Source: Corynebacterium efficiens YS-314
Lineage (GTDB): Bacteria > Actinomycetota > Actinomycetes > Mycobacteriales > Mycobacteriaceae
Reading direction: 5' to 3'
DNA: 64,000 bases
Assembly (NCBI RefSeq): GCF_000011305.1
Contig: NC_004369.1
Coordinates: 1,984,001 to 2,048,000 of the forward strand
Made by a program: the position numbers and the translations under genes. Below are positions 1 through 9,199 of this stretch, in pieces. The notes beneath the pieces were generated by a model. It did no database searches. It was not told where the DNA came from and was given only the letters and a program-made list of their open reading frames with translations. Every line of letters starts with the position of its first letter. Position 1 is the stretch's first letter.

Positions 1-1842
1 GTTGGTGCCCTGCTTCGCGGAGATGTCGACGAAGATGGTGTCTCCGCCGTACTCCTCCGGAACCAGACCGTACTCGGTGAGCTGACCACGGATCTTCTCC
101 GGGGAGGCATCCGGCTTATCGATCTTGTTCACCGCAACCACGATCGGCACATCAGCGGCCTTCGCGTGGTTGATGGCCTCGATGGTCTGTGGCATGACGC
201 CGTCATCGGCGGCCACAACCAGAACAGCGATATCGGTGGACTTGGCACCACGGGCACGCATGGCGGTGAAGGCCTCGTGACCCGGGGTATCCAGGAAGGT
301 GATGGTGCGCAGGTCATCTTCGACCTCGACCTTGACCTGGTAGGCGCCGATGCCCTGGGTGATGCCACCGGCCTCGCCGGAACCGACGTTGGCCTTACGG
401 ATGGTGTCCAGGAGTCGGGTCTTACCGTGGTCGACGTGACCCATGACGGTGACCACCGGGGGACGCTTGGCCAGGTCCTGCTCGTCGCCGATGTCCTCAC
501 CGAACTGCAGGTCGAAGCTCTCGAGGAGCTCGCGGTCTTCATCCTCAGGGGAGACGACCTCGACCTTGAAGTTCATCTCGTCACCGAGGAGCATCAGGGT
601 CTCATCGGAGACCGATGCGGTCGCGGTGACCATTTCACCGAGGTTGAACAGTGCCTGCACGAGTGCTGCCGCATCCGCGCCGATCTTGTCGGCGAAGTCG
701 GACAGGGAGGCACCGCGGGCGAGACGCAGGGTCTGGCCACGGCCGTCGGGCAGACGAACGCCACCGATGACGTTCGGTGCCTGCATCGACTCGTACTCAT
801 TGCGCTTCTGACGCTTGGACTTGCGACCACGACGTGGTGCACCACCCGGACGTCCGAACGCACCTGCGGTACCACCGCGACGTCCACCGCGGCCTGCGCC
901 ACCGCCGCCACCGCGGTTGAAACCGCCGGAGCCACCACCAGGACCACCCTGGCCACCGCCACGGCCACCCTTACCGGGTGCCTTGGCCGGCATCTGGCCG
1001 GGGGTCGGGGGCATCATGGCTGGTGATGGACGACGTCCGCCACCCTGACGCTCCTGGGATGCAGCGCCTGCGGCGTTACCTCCCTGCGGACGTGGGCCAC
1101 CGGAACCCGGTCCCGGGCGCTGGCCACGTGGGCCACCCTGACCGTCGCGCGGTGCGCCGGAACGCTGTCCGCCCTGTGGGCGTGGTGCACCACCGGGACG
1201 GGGTCCGCCACCCGGGCGGGGTCCACCGCCGCCGGGACGTGGTCCCGGACGGTCTGCCGCACCGGTGGAAAATGGGTTGTTGGCCACGCGGGGTGCGCGT
1301 GCCCCCGGCTTCGGGCCGGGCTTGGCCATCGGACGTGGCATGGCGTTCGGACGTGGTGCCTCGCCACCCGGCTTCGGGGTTGCCTTGTCCTCGGCAGCCT
1401 TCTTCGCGGCATCTCCCGGGGTGGGACCCGAGAATGCCGGGGTAGCTGGCTTGGGGGCTGTAGGCTTCGCCGGGGCCGGCTTCGCTGCGGTTGGCTTGGG
1501 GGCTGCAGGCTTGGCCGGGGTCGGCTTGGCGGCTGCGGTACCCGGCTTCGGGGCCGCGACGGCACCCGGGGTCGGGGCTGTCGGCTTCTGTGCGGTACCC
1601 GGCTTCGGGGCTGGGGCACCGGGCTTGGCGGCAGGCTTGGCCGGGGTTGGCTTGTTATCGGTGTCGGGCTTGGCCCCACCGGTTGCCTGATAATGCTCCT
1701 GCATCTTCTTCACCACCGGCGGTTCGATGGTGGACGATGCGGTTTTGACGAACTCACCCTGCTCCTTGAGCGTGGCGAGCAGTTCCTTGCTGGTAATACC
1801 GAGCTTCTTCGCGAGCTCGTGTACACGTAGCTTTCCGGGCAC
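1..1842 (-). CDS. infB: Translation initiation factor IF-2, C-terminal part missing
   Basis: GTPase that brings initiator fMet-tRNA to the 30S subunit and promotes 70S assembly. The reading frame runs from a GTG at 1840-1842, with an AGAGGAG ribosome-binding site just upstream, off the left edge of the window, so about 614 codons are visible. Residues up to about 466 form the variable N-terminal region; it begins with the IF2-N-type stretch [17 protein letters not shown] and continues as a long low-complexity Ala/Pro/Gly/Arg region typical of actinobacterial IF-2. The G domain follows: G1 GHVDHGKT at about residues 468-475, then DTPGHEAF (G3) and NKIDKP (G4). The elongation-like and C-terminal domains lie outside the window. 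It is the last visible gene of the rimP-nusA-ylxR-infB cluster. Identification is secure; only the 3' end is unknown. Confidence 0.97.
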   Translation of the reverse strand, partial: MPGKLRVHELAKKLGITSKELLATLKEQGEFVKTASSTIEPPVVKKMQEHYQATGGAKPDTDNKPTPAKPAAKPGAPAPKPGTAQKPTAPTPGAVAAPKPGTAAAKPTPAKPAAPKPTAAKPAPAKPTAPKPATPAFSGPTPGDAAKKAAEDKATPKPGGEAPRPNAMPRPMAKPGPKPGARAPRVANNPFSTGAADRPGPRPGGGGPRPGGGPRPGGAPRPQGGQRSGAPRDGQGGPRGQRPGPGSGGPRPQGGNAAGAASQERQGGGRRPSPAMMPPTPGQMPAKAPGKGGRGGGQGGPGGGSGGFNRGGGGGAGRGGRRGGTAGAFGRPGGAPRRGRKSKRQKRNEYESMQAPNVIGGVRLPDGRGQTLRLARGASLSDFADKIGADAAALVQALFNLGEMVTATASVSDETLMLLGDEMNFKVEVVSPEDEDRELLESFDLQFGEDIGDEQDLAKRPPVVTVMGHVDHGKTRLLDTIRKANVGSGEAGGITQGIGAYQVKVEVEDDLRTITFLDTPGHEAFTAMRARGAKSTDIAVLVVAADDGVMPQTIEAINHAKAADVPIVVAVNKIDKPDASPEKIRGQLTEYGLVPEEYGGDTIFVDISAKQGTN

Positions 1843-1848
1843 TTTTCT

Positions 1849-1869
1849 CCTCTAGAGTTTCGCTAGAGG
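1849..1869 (-). promoter_or_regulatory. Hairpin overlapping the infB ribosome-binding site
   Basis: CCTCTAG and CTAGAGG pair perfectly (7 bp, 7-nt loop) immediately before infB, and the downstream arm is part of the AGAGGAG ribosome-binding site. A second, mutually exclusive pairing exists between CTAGAGTTTCG (1852-1862) and CGAACTCTAG (1892-1901). Structure is seen in the sequence; a regulatory role is inference. Confidence 0.35.
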
Positions 1870-1945
1870 TCAAAGGCCCGGTGAGGGACCTCGAACTCTA
1901 GCAGTGATTATTGACGTTCATCGCTGATGCTTCATCGTGTGCTCA

Positions 1946-2320
1946 TCAGTGTTCGGTCTTCCTTACAATGTCGGGTCCGGTGGTCTGTTCCACCAGGTAC
2001 GTGCGTACGTGACCTGTATCCACCGTGGTGGACACCCTCAGCGCACGGCCAAAGGCACGACGCTGCTCAGCAAGCTCCAATGCGGCGATGGTGGGTGTCA
2101 GCCATGCTCCCCTGCCCGGCATCCGACGCTTCGGATCAGGGAGGATCACACCTGGTCGCCCCGGGTGTTCGACTACACGAAGGAGGTCGATATCATCGAG
2201 CCGTCGCTTCGTGGCGATACAGGTACGGATCCGGATTGTTTTTTCAGCAGCGTTCGCCTCAATGACAGGTGCACTTACGTTGTTCACGTCGTCCACACCG
2301 GTGTCGGGGGCCAGCTGCAT
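1946..2320 (-). CDS. ylxR: YlxR (DUF448) RNA-binding protein
   Basis: Small basic nucleic-acid-binding protein of the YlxR/DUF448 family, encoded between nusA and infB in many bacteria; in Firmicutes the family has been linked to RNase P. The family core is visible: RTCIATKRRL, LLRVVEHPG and the hallmark DPKRRMPGRGAWL. The open frame gives 124 residues, but the conserved part begins only around residue 30, so the start is uncertain and an internal GTG start could be the true one. It lies between nusA (280 bp upstream) and infB (about 100 bp downstream) on the same strand, as expected for this operon. Confidence 0.85.
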   Translation of the reverse strand: MQLAPDTGVDDVNNVSAPVIEANAAEKTIRIRTCIATKRRLDDIDLLRVVEHPGRPGVILPDPKRRMPGRGAWLTPTIAALELAEQRRAFGRALRVSTTVDTGHVRTYLVEQTTGPDIVRKTEH

Positions 2321-2470
2321 TCAATCCCTTTCTCACTACCTTGGTTCACCACGTTGGTTTACCGTGACTGTCTTCTGATCCGTTCCGGTCGGAAATAGAA
2401 TCCGGGGTTCGGCACAGAATCCACAGGCCGCATGTGGGCCTTTTCCAATATTACGCTATTGAGAGCAGAA

Positions 2471-2506
2471 ATTGGAACCTGTGATTGAATAATCACCGAT
2501 TCCAAT
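2471..2506 (-). repeat. Inverted repeat in the nusA-ylxR gap
   Basis: ATTGGAA and TTCCAAT (7 bp) enclose a second pairing TGATT/AATCA with a GAAT loop, giving a two-part hairpin in an AT-richer part of the 280-bp nusA-ylxR gap. A 7-bp hairpin (CTCCCGG/CCGGGAG, 2544-2568) lies nearer the nusA stop. There is no T-run, so these look more like processing or attenuation structures than simple terminators. Function is inference. Confidence 0.4.
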
Positions 2507-2600
2507 CTTCATCTACCGGTAACCGGAGGGACACCAGGGTAATCTCCCGGCCAACATTTCACCGGGAGGGGATCCCCCGGGGAGGCTCTCAGCCCGTGGA

Positions 2601-3599
2601 TTAACCCATATCGGAGTGGATGTCGATCTTCCATCCGGTCAGACGCGCTGCCAGGCGGGCATTCTGCCCCTCCTTGCCGATCGCGAGAGACAGCTGGTAG
2701 TCGGGCACAACCACCTTGGCGACCTGCTGCTCCGCATCGACGATCTCGACGCTGACAACCTTCGACGGTGCCAGGGCATTGCCGACAAAGGTGGCCGGAT
2801 CATCAGAGTAGTCAATGATGTCGATCTTCTCTCCACCGAGCTCGCGCATGATATTCGACACACGCTGACCGCGCGGTCCGATGCACGCACCCTTGGCGTT
2901 GAGGTTCTTCACCGTCGCCCGGACAGCCACCTTGGAGCGGTGACCGGCCTCGCGTGAGATCGCCACGATCTCGACGGACCCATCAGCCACCTCGGGGATC
3001 TCCAGCTCGAACAGACGGCGCACGAGTTCCGGGTGGGTACGGGAGAGGTTGATCTGGATGCCGACCGGACCCTTGCCCACGCCGACCACATAGCTCTTGA
3101 CGCGGTCACCGTGCTTGAGTTTCTCACCGGGGATCTGCTCGGCGGGCAGCAGGATGCCGTCCTGGCTGTCAGTTTCGGTACCGAGCTGGACCACGACGAT
3201 GCCACGCTCCGCAGCACGAGAATCGGCCTGGACAAGGCCGGACATGACGGTGCCCTCGTATTCGGCGTAGGCATCGAAGGCGCGCTCCGCCTCAGCCTCA
3301 CGCAGACGACGGACGATGGCATCGCGCACAGCGCGAGCGGAGACACGACCGAAGTTGGAGGGGGTGTCATCGTATTCGGAGGAGATGGTGCCCTCATCGT
3401 CGAACTCGGTGACGATCACGGCAACAGCACCGGTGGAGACATCAATGTCCACGCGGGCCTTGGAGCTCTCCGGGACGTCTGACTCCCGGTTGTCCAGATA
3501 GGAATGGAGCAGGGCATTCGCAATGGTGCGGATCATGTCCTCAACCCGGATGCCTTTTTCCTTCTCAATGGCTCTCAGAGCCTGGACATCAATATTCAC
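2601..3599 (-). CDS. nusA: Transcription termination/antitermination factor NusA
   Basis: RNA polymerase-binding factor that modulates pausing, termination and antitermination. The start is GTG at 3597-3599 (VNIDVQALRAIEKEKG), 4 nt after an AGAGGAAG ribosome-binding site; the longer upstream open frame has no support. This gives 332 residues: N-terminal polymerase-binding domain, S1 domain (around EGTVMSGLVQ...RGIVVVQLG), then two KH domains (GACIGPRGQRVSNIM and LAIGKEGQNARLAARL). It has the short form without the C-terminal acidic repeats of proteobacterial NusA, as is usual in actinobacteria. It follows rimP by 28 bp, implying cotranscription. Confidence 0.97.
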   Translation of the reverse strand: MNIDVQALRAIEKEKGIRVEDMIRTIANALLHSYLDNRESDVPESSKARVDIDVSTGAVAVIVTEFDDEGTISSEYDDTPSNFGRVSARAVRDAIVRRLREAEAERAFDAYAEYEGTVMSGLVQADSRAAERGIVVVQLGTETDSQDGILLPAEQIPGEKLKHGDRVKSYVVGVGKGPVGIQINLSRTHPELVRRLFELEIPEVADGSVEIVAISREAGHRSKVAVRATVKNLNAKGACIGPRGQRVSNIMRELGGEKIDIIDYSDDPATFVGNALAPSKVVSVEIVDAEQQVAKVVVPDYQLSLAIGKEGQNARLAARLTGWKIDIHSDMG

Positions 3600-3627
3600 T
3601 TGTCTTCCTCTCAGGGTTCCGTGGATC

Positions 3628-4176
3628 CTAGTGGTCTGTTTCTTCCACGGCTTCGTCGAATGTGCGTCCCGCGAGATCAAGTTCATCCTGCGCGGGTTTC
3701 GCGAATTCAATTTCTACCACTGCGCGAGGGGAATTAGCCAATTCCAGGACGGTGACGGAGAGGGCCTTTTTATTGCGTTCGATGAGGATGACAGCGGTTT
3801 CCTCGGCATTGAGCGCCCCGATGCGGGCGATACGCTTCTTGCCGTCCACATCGAGGCTGACCAGGCGGGTACGGTTGCGGCGCCAGTGCCGTGGCTGCGT
3901 GAGTGGCATGTCCACTCCGGGGGTGGATACCTCGAGCAGGTAGCCCGCACCGAAGCTGAGCTCACCGCGGGCCTCGGCGGCGTCGAAAAGCTCACCGATC
4001 TCCTGGCTGACCACCTCGAGGAGGTCGAGGTCGGGGCGGGAATCGGAGTCGAGTTTGATGGCCACGGTTGATTTCGGCCCGGCCTTGGTCACGCGCAGCC
4101 CCTCCACGTCGAGATGGCGGGTGGCGACGACGGGTGCGATCAGGGCGGTGAGTTCTTCAGCGGTGGGGAAAGCCAT
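3628..4176 (-). CDS. rimP: Ribosome maturation factor RimP
   Basis: Needed for 30S subunit maturation. The start is ATG at 4174-4176 ([15 protein letters not shown]), preceded by AAGGTGAGGGCC as ribosome-binding site; a longer frame to 4206 is open but unsupported. The 182-residue product shows the RimP N-terminal alpha/beta domain with [14 protein letters not shown] and the conserved [25 protein letters not shown], then a C-terminal SH3-like domain with [11 protein letters not shown]. It is the first gene of the rimP-nusA-ylxR-infB cluster and is divergent from the lipoprotein gene at 4260. Confidence 0.95.
   Translation of the reverse strand: MAFPTAEELTALIAPVVATRHLDVEGLRVTKAGPKSTVAIKLDSDSRPDLDLLEVVSQEIGELFDAAEARGELSFGAGYLLEVSTPGVDMPLTQPRHWRRNRTRLVSLDVDGKKRIARIGALNAEETAVILIERNKKALSVTVLELANSPRAVVEIEFAKPAQDELDLAGRTFDEAVEETDH
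3979..3991 (-). repeat. GCTTNTCGACGCC motif copy (N=T)
   Basis: Exact match inside rimP. One of 11 exact copies in this window; see the finding on this motif. Confidence 0.7.
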
Positions 4177-4246
4177 GGCCCTCACCTTACTGCCCTGCGG
4201 ACACACGGATCACCGGCGGGTGCCCAACCGTGTCCACCCCACCCGC

Positions 4247-4252
4247 TACACT
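4247..4252 (+). promoter_or_regulatory. -10 element of a leaderless transcript (lipoprotein gene)
   Basis: TACACT ends 7 nt before the ATG at 4260, so transcription would start at or next to the start codon. No ribosome-binding site is visible upstream of this ATG, consistent with leaderless translation, which is common in corynebacteria. Confidence 0.55.
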
Positions 4253-4259
4253 TCACCGC

Positions 4260-5096
4260 ATGCGCTTCACGAAGCACCTGATCCTCACCACCACAGCCGC
4301 ACTCGCAACCACCCTGGCCGCGTGCACCCCGTCGCCCACCCCCGACGAGGCCCTGGTGGGGATGCATCAGGAGGCACTGCATGACGCCCAGGCGCTGGCA
4401 GTGTCCACACCGGATGCCTCGGCGCTGCGCTCGGAACATGCAGAGGAGATCACTGCCGAGATCGAGCGGTTGTGCGGGTTCACCGATGACGGCATCCTTC
4501 CGGAGTCCTGCACCTTCGAGACCCCGGATATCGCAGCCGCCCCCGCGTCGGATGGTGCCTCCCACATGATGGCCAGCCAGGAGCAGATCCTGGATCACCT
4601 CGGGGAGATCCCCACCGAGTCGGTCCCCCTCATCATCGGCCAGTACATTGAACAGGCCCGTCTGGCACCACCCCCCGAGGAGATCACCATCCCGGAAGAC
4701 CTCTCACTCAAGGGTGAGGACCTGACCCGGGCGCAGGATCTGCTTGCCGGCGAGTACGCTGCCACATGGGCCCTCGGCGTTGCGCTGGCCTACGTCTCCC
4801 CCGACCTCACGGATGCCACCCAGGATGCCATCGACCGCCACCGGGAATATGCCGCGGTACTGCGCACCACCATCACCCCCTTCGCCGACACCGCCCCCTC
4901 AGAACCCGGTTATGACCTGGCCGGATTGACGGAGCCGACCGACCCGGACAGCGCACTCACACTGATCCGTGAGGTGCAGGACAATGCGGTCACCTCCTGG
5001 CACAATGCCGCCTCAGTGGCCACGGACCCCGGTTGGCGCATACTGGCCAGCCGGATCGCCGGTGCCACCGCCCGCGACACGGTCACCTTCGACTGA
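4260..5096 (+). CDS. Secreted lipoprotein, DUF4439-like (ferritin-like fold)
   Basis: 278-residue predicted lipoprotein. The first 22 residues form a lipoprotein signal peptide (MRFTKHLILTT...TLAAC) with Cys22 in the lipobox. The mature part is acidic, Ala-rich and apparently mostly helical (ALVGMHQEALHDAQALA, QEQILDHLGEIPTE, DLLAGEYAATWALGVALAYV). A protein of this kind next to rimP is what I remember from other corynebacteria, and the helical layout suggests the DUF4439 ferritin-like family. No metal-binding set or enzymatic motif can be asserted. Function unknown. The start at 4260 is preferred over the upstream GTG because of the -10 element and the signal peptide. Confidence 0.75.
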   Translation: MRFTKHLILTTTAALATTLAACTPSPTPDEALVGMHQEALHDAQALAVSTPDASALRSEHAEEITAEIERLCGFTDDGILPESCTFETPDIAAAPASDGASHMMASQEQILDHLGEIPTESVPLIIGQYIEQARLAPPPEEITIPEDLSLKGEDLTRAQDLLAGEYAATWALGVALAYVSPDLTDATQDAIDRHREYAAVLRTTITPFADTAPSEPGYDLAGLTEPTDPDSALTLIREVQDNAVTSWHNAASVATDPGWRILASRIAGATARDTVTFD

Positions 5097-5123
5097 CCCC
5101 CGCCCCACCGGGTCCCGCCCCCT

Positions 5124-5136
5124 GCTTTTCGACGCC
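5124..5136 (+). repeat. GCTTNTCGACGCC motif copy (N=T), intergenic
   Basis: Exact match in noncoding DNA downstream of the lipoprotein gene, followed by C-rich sequence as in other intergenic copies. Confidence 0.7.
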
Positions 5137-5403
5137 CGCCCGACGCATGCCCGTCCCCGACGCCCCACCGGGTTGACGGTATGGCGACGGGCCGGGTGAC
5201 CTTTCGACACCCCCATGCGCAATCGATCCCACGATTGACCACATCACCGCCCCACCTACGGGGGTGAAAACGATAACAAATCAGTCACTGACTGCCCGCC
5301 CGGAATTCCGGACCTTTCCGACAATGTCCAGCTAGAAGCGAATTTCCTCCGTGCTGGATTAATTTTTACTGACAAAAACATGAAATCCACATCTCTTTCG
5401 GGT

Positions 5404-5432
5404 TTGGCTGCGAGCTGAGTCACATTTAGGAT
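5404..5432 (+). promoter_or_regulatory. Promoter of the peptide importer operon
   Basis: TTGGCT (5404-5409) and TAGGAT (5427-5432) are separated by exactly 17 bp, a good match to the corynebacterial SigA pattern. The predicted start is near 5439, giving a leader of roughly 58 nt before the ATG at 5497, which has a GGAGG ribosome-binding site. Confidence 0.6.
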
Positions 5433-5496
5433 TCAGGCACGGGGTTTCACTGAAATCACACCGGTGGAATCAACCTAAAACACACGGAGGTCTCAA

Positions 5497-7104
5497 ATGA
5501 CTTTAAAGAAGTCTCTTGCCGTCACCGCGGCAGCGACACTGGCACTCAGCCTCGCCGCCTGCGCCTCGGATTCCGAGTCCGATTCCGCCGGGGGCACCGG
5601 TGATTCCGCATCCGGTGGTGACAACTATGTGCTCGTCAACGGCACCGAGCCACAGAACCCACTGGTTCCCGCCAATACCAATGAGGTCGGTGGTGGCCGC
5701 ATCGTCGACTCCATCTTCGCCGGGTTGGTCTACTACAACGTGGACGGTTCCGTGGAGAATGATCTCGCCGAATCCATCGAACTCGAGGGCGACAAGACCT
5801 ACCGCGTCACCCTCAAGGAGGGTGCCACCTTCACCGACGGCACCCCAGTGACCTCCGAGAGCTTCGTCAACGCATGGAACTACGCGGTAGCCAATGACCA
5901 GCTCTCCGCCTATTTCTTCGAACCCATCCTGGGTTATGAGGAGGGCGTGGAGGAGATGGAGGGCCTCCAGGTCGTCGATGACACCACCTTCACCATCGAG
6001 CTGAACCAGCCCGAGTCCGACTTCCCGCTGCGTCTGGGTTACTCCGCGTTCTACCCACTGCCTGAATCCGCCTTCGAGGACATGGAGGCCTTCGGCGAGA
6101 ACCCGGTGGGCAACGGTCCCTACAAGCTGGCCGAGTGGAACCACAACCAGGATGCCCTCATCGTCCCGAATGAGGACTACGACGGTGGCCGTACACCCCA
6201 GAACGATGGCGTGAAGTTCGTGTTCTACCCGACCTTCGATGCCGCCTACGCCGACCTGCTGTCCGACAACCTCGATGTCCTGGACTCCATCCCGGATTTC
6301 GCCTTCGCAACCTTCGAGGATGAACTCCAGGGCCGGTCCATCAACCAGCCTTCAGCCGTGTTCCAGTCCTTCACCATCCCGGAGCGCCTCGAGCACTTCT
6401 CCGGTGAGGAGGGTGCACTGCGCCGCCAGGCGATCTCCATGGCCATCAACCGCGATGAGATCACCGAGACCATCTTCGAGGGCACCCGCACCCCGGCAAC
6501 CGATTTCACCTCCCCGGTCATCGACGGTCACTCCGATTCCCTCACCGGTTCCGAGGTCCTCGAATACAACCCGGAGCGCGCCCAGGAGCTGTGGGCCGAG
6601 GCCGATGCCATCGCACCGTTCACCGGTGAGTTCACCATCTCCTACAACGCCGACGGTGGCCACCAGGCATGGGTCGATGCTGTCGCCAACTCCATCCGCA
6701 ACACCCTGGGGATCGACGCCATCGGTAACCCCTACCCGGACTTCAAGTCCCTGCGCGATGACGTGACCAACCGCACCATCGATGGTGCCTTCCGTACCGG
6801 TTGGCAGGCGGATTACCCGTCGCTGGGTAACTTCCTCGGCCCACTCTATGGCACCGGGGCAGGTTCCAACGACGGTGACTACTCTAACCCGGAGTTCGAC
6901 ACCAAACTCTCCGAGGCCGCAGGTGCTGAGGATGCCGAGCAGGCTGTCGCCGCCTACAACGAGGCACAGGAGATCCTCCTGCAGGACCTTCCTGCGATCC
7001 CGACCTGGTACTCCAACGCGGTCGGTGGCTACTCCAACAACGTCGACAACGTCGAGTTCATGTGGAACTCCCAGCCGGCGTACTACCAGATCACCAAGAG
7101 CTAG
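5497..7104 (+). CDS. Peptide ABC transporter, substrate-binding lipoprotein
   Basis: Extracellular solute-binding protein (family 5, DppA/OppA type) that captures peptides for the importer encoded just downstream. 535 residues, start ATG with a GGAGG ribosome-binding site. Lipoprotein signal peptide with lipobox LSLAAC, Cys22, followed by a Ser/Gly/Asp linker. The family core is evident: NGTEPQNPLVPANT, the N-terminal lobe around VTLKEGATFTDGTPVTSESFVNAWNYA, and later QAISMAINRDEI and RTGWQADYPSLGNFLGPLYG. The last of these resembles the DppA/OppA-type W-x-ADYPD region. Two strong hairpins follow before the permease gene, probably raising binding-protein mRNA over permease mRNA. Exact substrate cannot be told from sequence. 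Confidence 0.93.
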   Translation: MTLKKSLAVTAAATLALSLAACASDSESDSAGGTGDSASGGDNYVLVNGTEPQNPLVPANTNEVGGGRIVDSIFAGLVYYNVDGSVENDLAESIELEGDKTYRVTLKEGATFTDGTPVTSESFVNAWNYAVANDQLSAYFFEPILGYEEGVEEMEGLQVVDDTTFTIELNQPESDFPLRLGYSAFYPLPESAFEDMEAFGENPVGNGPYKLAEWNHNQDALIVPNEDYDGGRTPQNDGVKFVFYPTFDAAYADLLSDNLDVLDSIPDFAFATFEDELQGRSINQPSAVFQSFTIPERLEHFSGEEGALRRQAISMAINRDEITETIFEGTRTPATDFTSPVIDGHSDSLTGSEVLEYNPERAQELWAEADAIAPFTGEFTISYNADGGHQAWVDAVANSIRNTLGIDAIGNPYPDFKSLRDDVTNRTIDGAFRTGWQADYPSLGNFLGPLYGTGAGSNDGDYSNPEFDTKLSEAAGAEDAEQAVAAYNEAQEILLQDLPAIPTWYSNAVGGYSNNVDNVEFMWNSQPAYYQITKS

Positions 7105-7119
7105 GATCTGACACCCGTT

Positions 7120-7187
7120 GCTGACCGGGTTCGCTCCCGGTCAGCAGACCCCCGAATGGCCCAGGACCCCGAAGAGATTCCTGGGCC
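7120..7187 (+). terminator. Double hairpin between binding protein and permease genes
   Basis: Two perfect stems in tandem: GCTGACCGGG/CCCGGTCAGC (7120-7129 with 7136-7145, 6-nt loop) and GGCCCAGGA/TCCTGGGCC (7158-7166 with 7179-7187) followed by TTT. This is the usual place for partial termination or 3' protection of the binding-protein mRNA in ABC importer operons. Confidence 0.7.
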
Positions 7188-7242
7188 TTTCGGTTGTCAC
7201 CACCCATCATCCACCCCACAACAAGCAAGGACACCCACGCTC

Positions 7243-8169
7243 ATGCTTCGTTACGTCGGGCGGCGATTGCTCCAGATGATTCCGGTCTTCTTCGGTGCAA
7301 CTCTGCTGATCTACGCCCTTGTGTTCCTCATGCCTGGTGACCCCGTCCAGGCCCTCGGTGGTGACCGTGGCCTGACCGAGGCCGCGGCCCAGAGAATCCG
7401 CGAGGAGTACAACCTGGATCGACCGTTCCTGATCCAGTATCTGCTCTACATCCAGGGCATCTTCGTCCTCGATTTCGGAACGACCTTCTCCGGCCAACCG
7501 GTTCTCGATGTGATGGCCAATGCCTTCCCGGTCACCATCAAACTGGCCCTCATGGCCCTGGCGTTCGAGGCGATCTTCGGCATCGCCTTCGGTGTCTATG
7601 CCGGTATGCGCCGCGGTGGCATCTTCGACTCCACCGTCCTGGTGCTCTCGCTGGTGGTCATCGCGGTACCGACCTTCGTCATCGGTTTCGTCCTGCAGTT
7701 CCTGGTGGGCGTTGAATGGGGACTGCTTCCCGTCACGGTGGGTTCCAATGAGTCCTTCACCGCACTGCTCATGCCGGCATTCGTGCTGGGAGCCGTCTCC
7801 TTCGCCTATGTCCTGCGACTGACCCGTCAGTCGGTGAGTGAGAACCTGCGTGCAGACTATGTGCGCACCGCCCGGGCCAAGGGCCTGTCCAATTTCACCG
7901 TGATGAACCGCCACGTACTCCGCAACTCACTCATCCCGGTGGCCACCTTCCTCGGCGCCGACCTGGGTGCGCTCATGGGTGGCGCGATTGTCACCGAAGG
8001 CATCTTCGGCATCAACGGCGTCGGTGGCACCCTCTACCAGGCCATTCTCAGGGGTGAACCCACCACGGTGGTCTCCATCGTCACTGTCCTGGTGATTGTG
8101 TACATCATCGCCAACCTCGTCGTGGACCTGATCTACGCCGTGCTCGACCCGAGGATCCGCTATGCCTAA
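7243..8169 (+). CDS. Peptide ABC transporter, permease 1 (DppB/OppB type)
   Basis: Inner-membrane permease of the peptide importer. The start chosen is ATG at 7243 (MLRYVGRRLLQMIPVFFGA), the typical DppB N-terminus; the open frame upstream covers the hairpins and is not credible. 308 residues with about six membrane segments and the BPD-transport EAA loop near LRADYVRTARAKGLSNFTVMNRHVLRNSLIPV. The N-terminal LMPGDPVQALGG region is characteristic of this subfamily. Its 3' end overlaps the next permease gene by 8 bp, so the two are translationally coupled. Confidence 0.93.
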   Translation: MLRYVGRRLLQMIPVFFGATLLIYALVFLMPGDPVQALGGDRGLTEAAAQRIREEYNLDRPFLIQYLLYIQGIFVLDFGTTFSGQPVLDVMANAFPVTIKLALMALAFEAIFGIAFGVYAGMRRGGIFDSTVLVLSLVVIAVPTFVIGFVLQFLVGVEWGLLPVTVGSNESFTALLMPAFVLGAVSFAYVLRLTRQSVSENLRADYVRTARAKGLSNFTVMNRHVLRNSLIPVATFLGADLGALMGGAIVTEGIFGINGVGGTLYQAILRGEPTTVVSIVTVLVIVYIIANLVVDLIYAVLDPRIRYA

Positions 8170-9199
8170 CAATGAACTCCACACCAACAAGGCATTCGGT
8201 CAGGATGACCAGACTCCCGAGAATGCCCACTTCTTCCCGTCCAGCTCACGGCACGGGGCATTGATCCGCCCGGGTCAGAACCACTTCATCGCCGAGGATG
8301 ATGAAACCGGTCTCGGTGCTGTCGATGCCGTCGCCGATGATTCCGCCCCGACCTCCATGTGGGGTGAGGCGTGGAACTACCTGCGTTGTCGTCCCCTGTT
8401 CTGGGTCTCCTCCGTGTTGATCCTGCTGGCCCTGGCGCTGGCGCTGGTCCCGCAGCTGTTCACCTCCACCGACCCGCAGTACTGTGTGCTCGCCAATTCC
8501 CTGGACGGCCCCCGATCGGGTCACCCCTTCGGTTTCGACCGCCAGGGTTGTGACATCTTCGCCCGCACCGTCTACGGTGCCCGCGCATCTGTCGCCGTCG
8601 GTGTCCTCACCACGCTGCTGGTGGTGGTGATCGGCACCGTCTTCGGCGCGCTCGCTGGCTTCTTCGGCGGTTGGGTCGACACCATCCTGTCCCGCGTGAC
8701 CGATATGTTCTTCGCCATCCCGCTGGTGCTGGCCGCCATCGTGGTCATGCAGATGTTCAAGGAACACCGCACCATCGTCACCGTGGTGCTCGTCCTCGGG
8801 TTGTTCGGCTGGACCAATATCGCGCGTATCACCCGCGGTGCTGTCCTGTCCGTGAAGAATGAGGAGTATGTCACCTCGGCGCGCGCCCTGGGGGCATCCA
8901 AGGTCAAACAGCTGCTCTCCCACATCATGCCGAATGCCGCGGCACCGATCATCGTGTACGCCACCGTGGCGCTGGGCACCTTCATCGTGGCTGAGGCCAC
9001 CCTGTCGTTCCTGGGTATCGGCCTACCCCCGAGCATCGTGTCCTGGGGTGCGGACATCGCCAAGGCGCAGACCTCCCTGCGTACCCAGCCGATGGTGCTG
9101 TTCTACCCCGCCATGGCACTGGCACTGACCGTTTTGAGCTTCATCATGATGGGCGATGTCGTCCGTGACGCTCTCGATCCGAAGGCGAGGAAGCGATGA
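8162..9199 (+). CDS. Peptide ABC transporter, permease 2 (DppC/OppC type)
   Basis: Second permease of the importer, 345 residues. A hydrophilic N-terminal extension of about 60 residues precedes the first membrane helix (LFWVSSVLILLALALALVPQLF), then an extracytoplasmic loop with HPFGFDRQGCDIFARTVYGAR, which matches the DppC signature HWLGTDxxGRDxxSRxxYGAR. The EAA loop is at NEEYVTSARALGASKVKQLLSHIMPN, and the end is DALDPKARKR. Overlaps the previous gene by 8 bp and the ATPase gene by 4 bp (ATGA). Confidence 0.93.
   Translation: MPNNELHTNKAFGQDDQTPENAHFFPSSSRHGALIRPGQNHFIAEDDETGLGAVDAVADDSAPTSMWGEAWNYLRCRPLFWVSSVLILLALALALVPQLFTSTDPQYCVLANSLDGPRSGHPFGFDRQGCDIFARTVYGARASVAVGVLTTLLVVVIGTVFGALAGFFGGWVDTILSRVTDMFFAIPLVLAAIVVMQMFKEHRTIVTVVLVLGLFGWTNIARITRGAVLSVKNEEYVTSARALGASKVKQLLSHIMPNAAAPIIVYATVALGTFIVAEATLSFLGIGLPPSIVSWGADIAKAQTSLRTQPMVLFYPAMALALTVLSFIMMGDVVRDALDPKARKR

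Larger units (their letters stand above)
5097..5496 (+). other. Intergenic region before the peptide importer
   Basis: 400 bp without a gene. It holds a GC-rich stretch with GCTTTTCGACGCC at 5124-5136 and repeated CGCCCCACCGGGT-type sequence, then a more AT-rich half containing the importer promoter (5404-5432). No coding frame is supported. Confidence 0.6.

Noticed and set aside
1430..1680. Tandem GC-rich repeats as a separate repeat element
   Set aside because: They encode the Ala/Pro/Gly-rich N-terminal region of IF-2.
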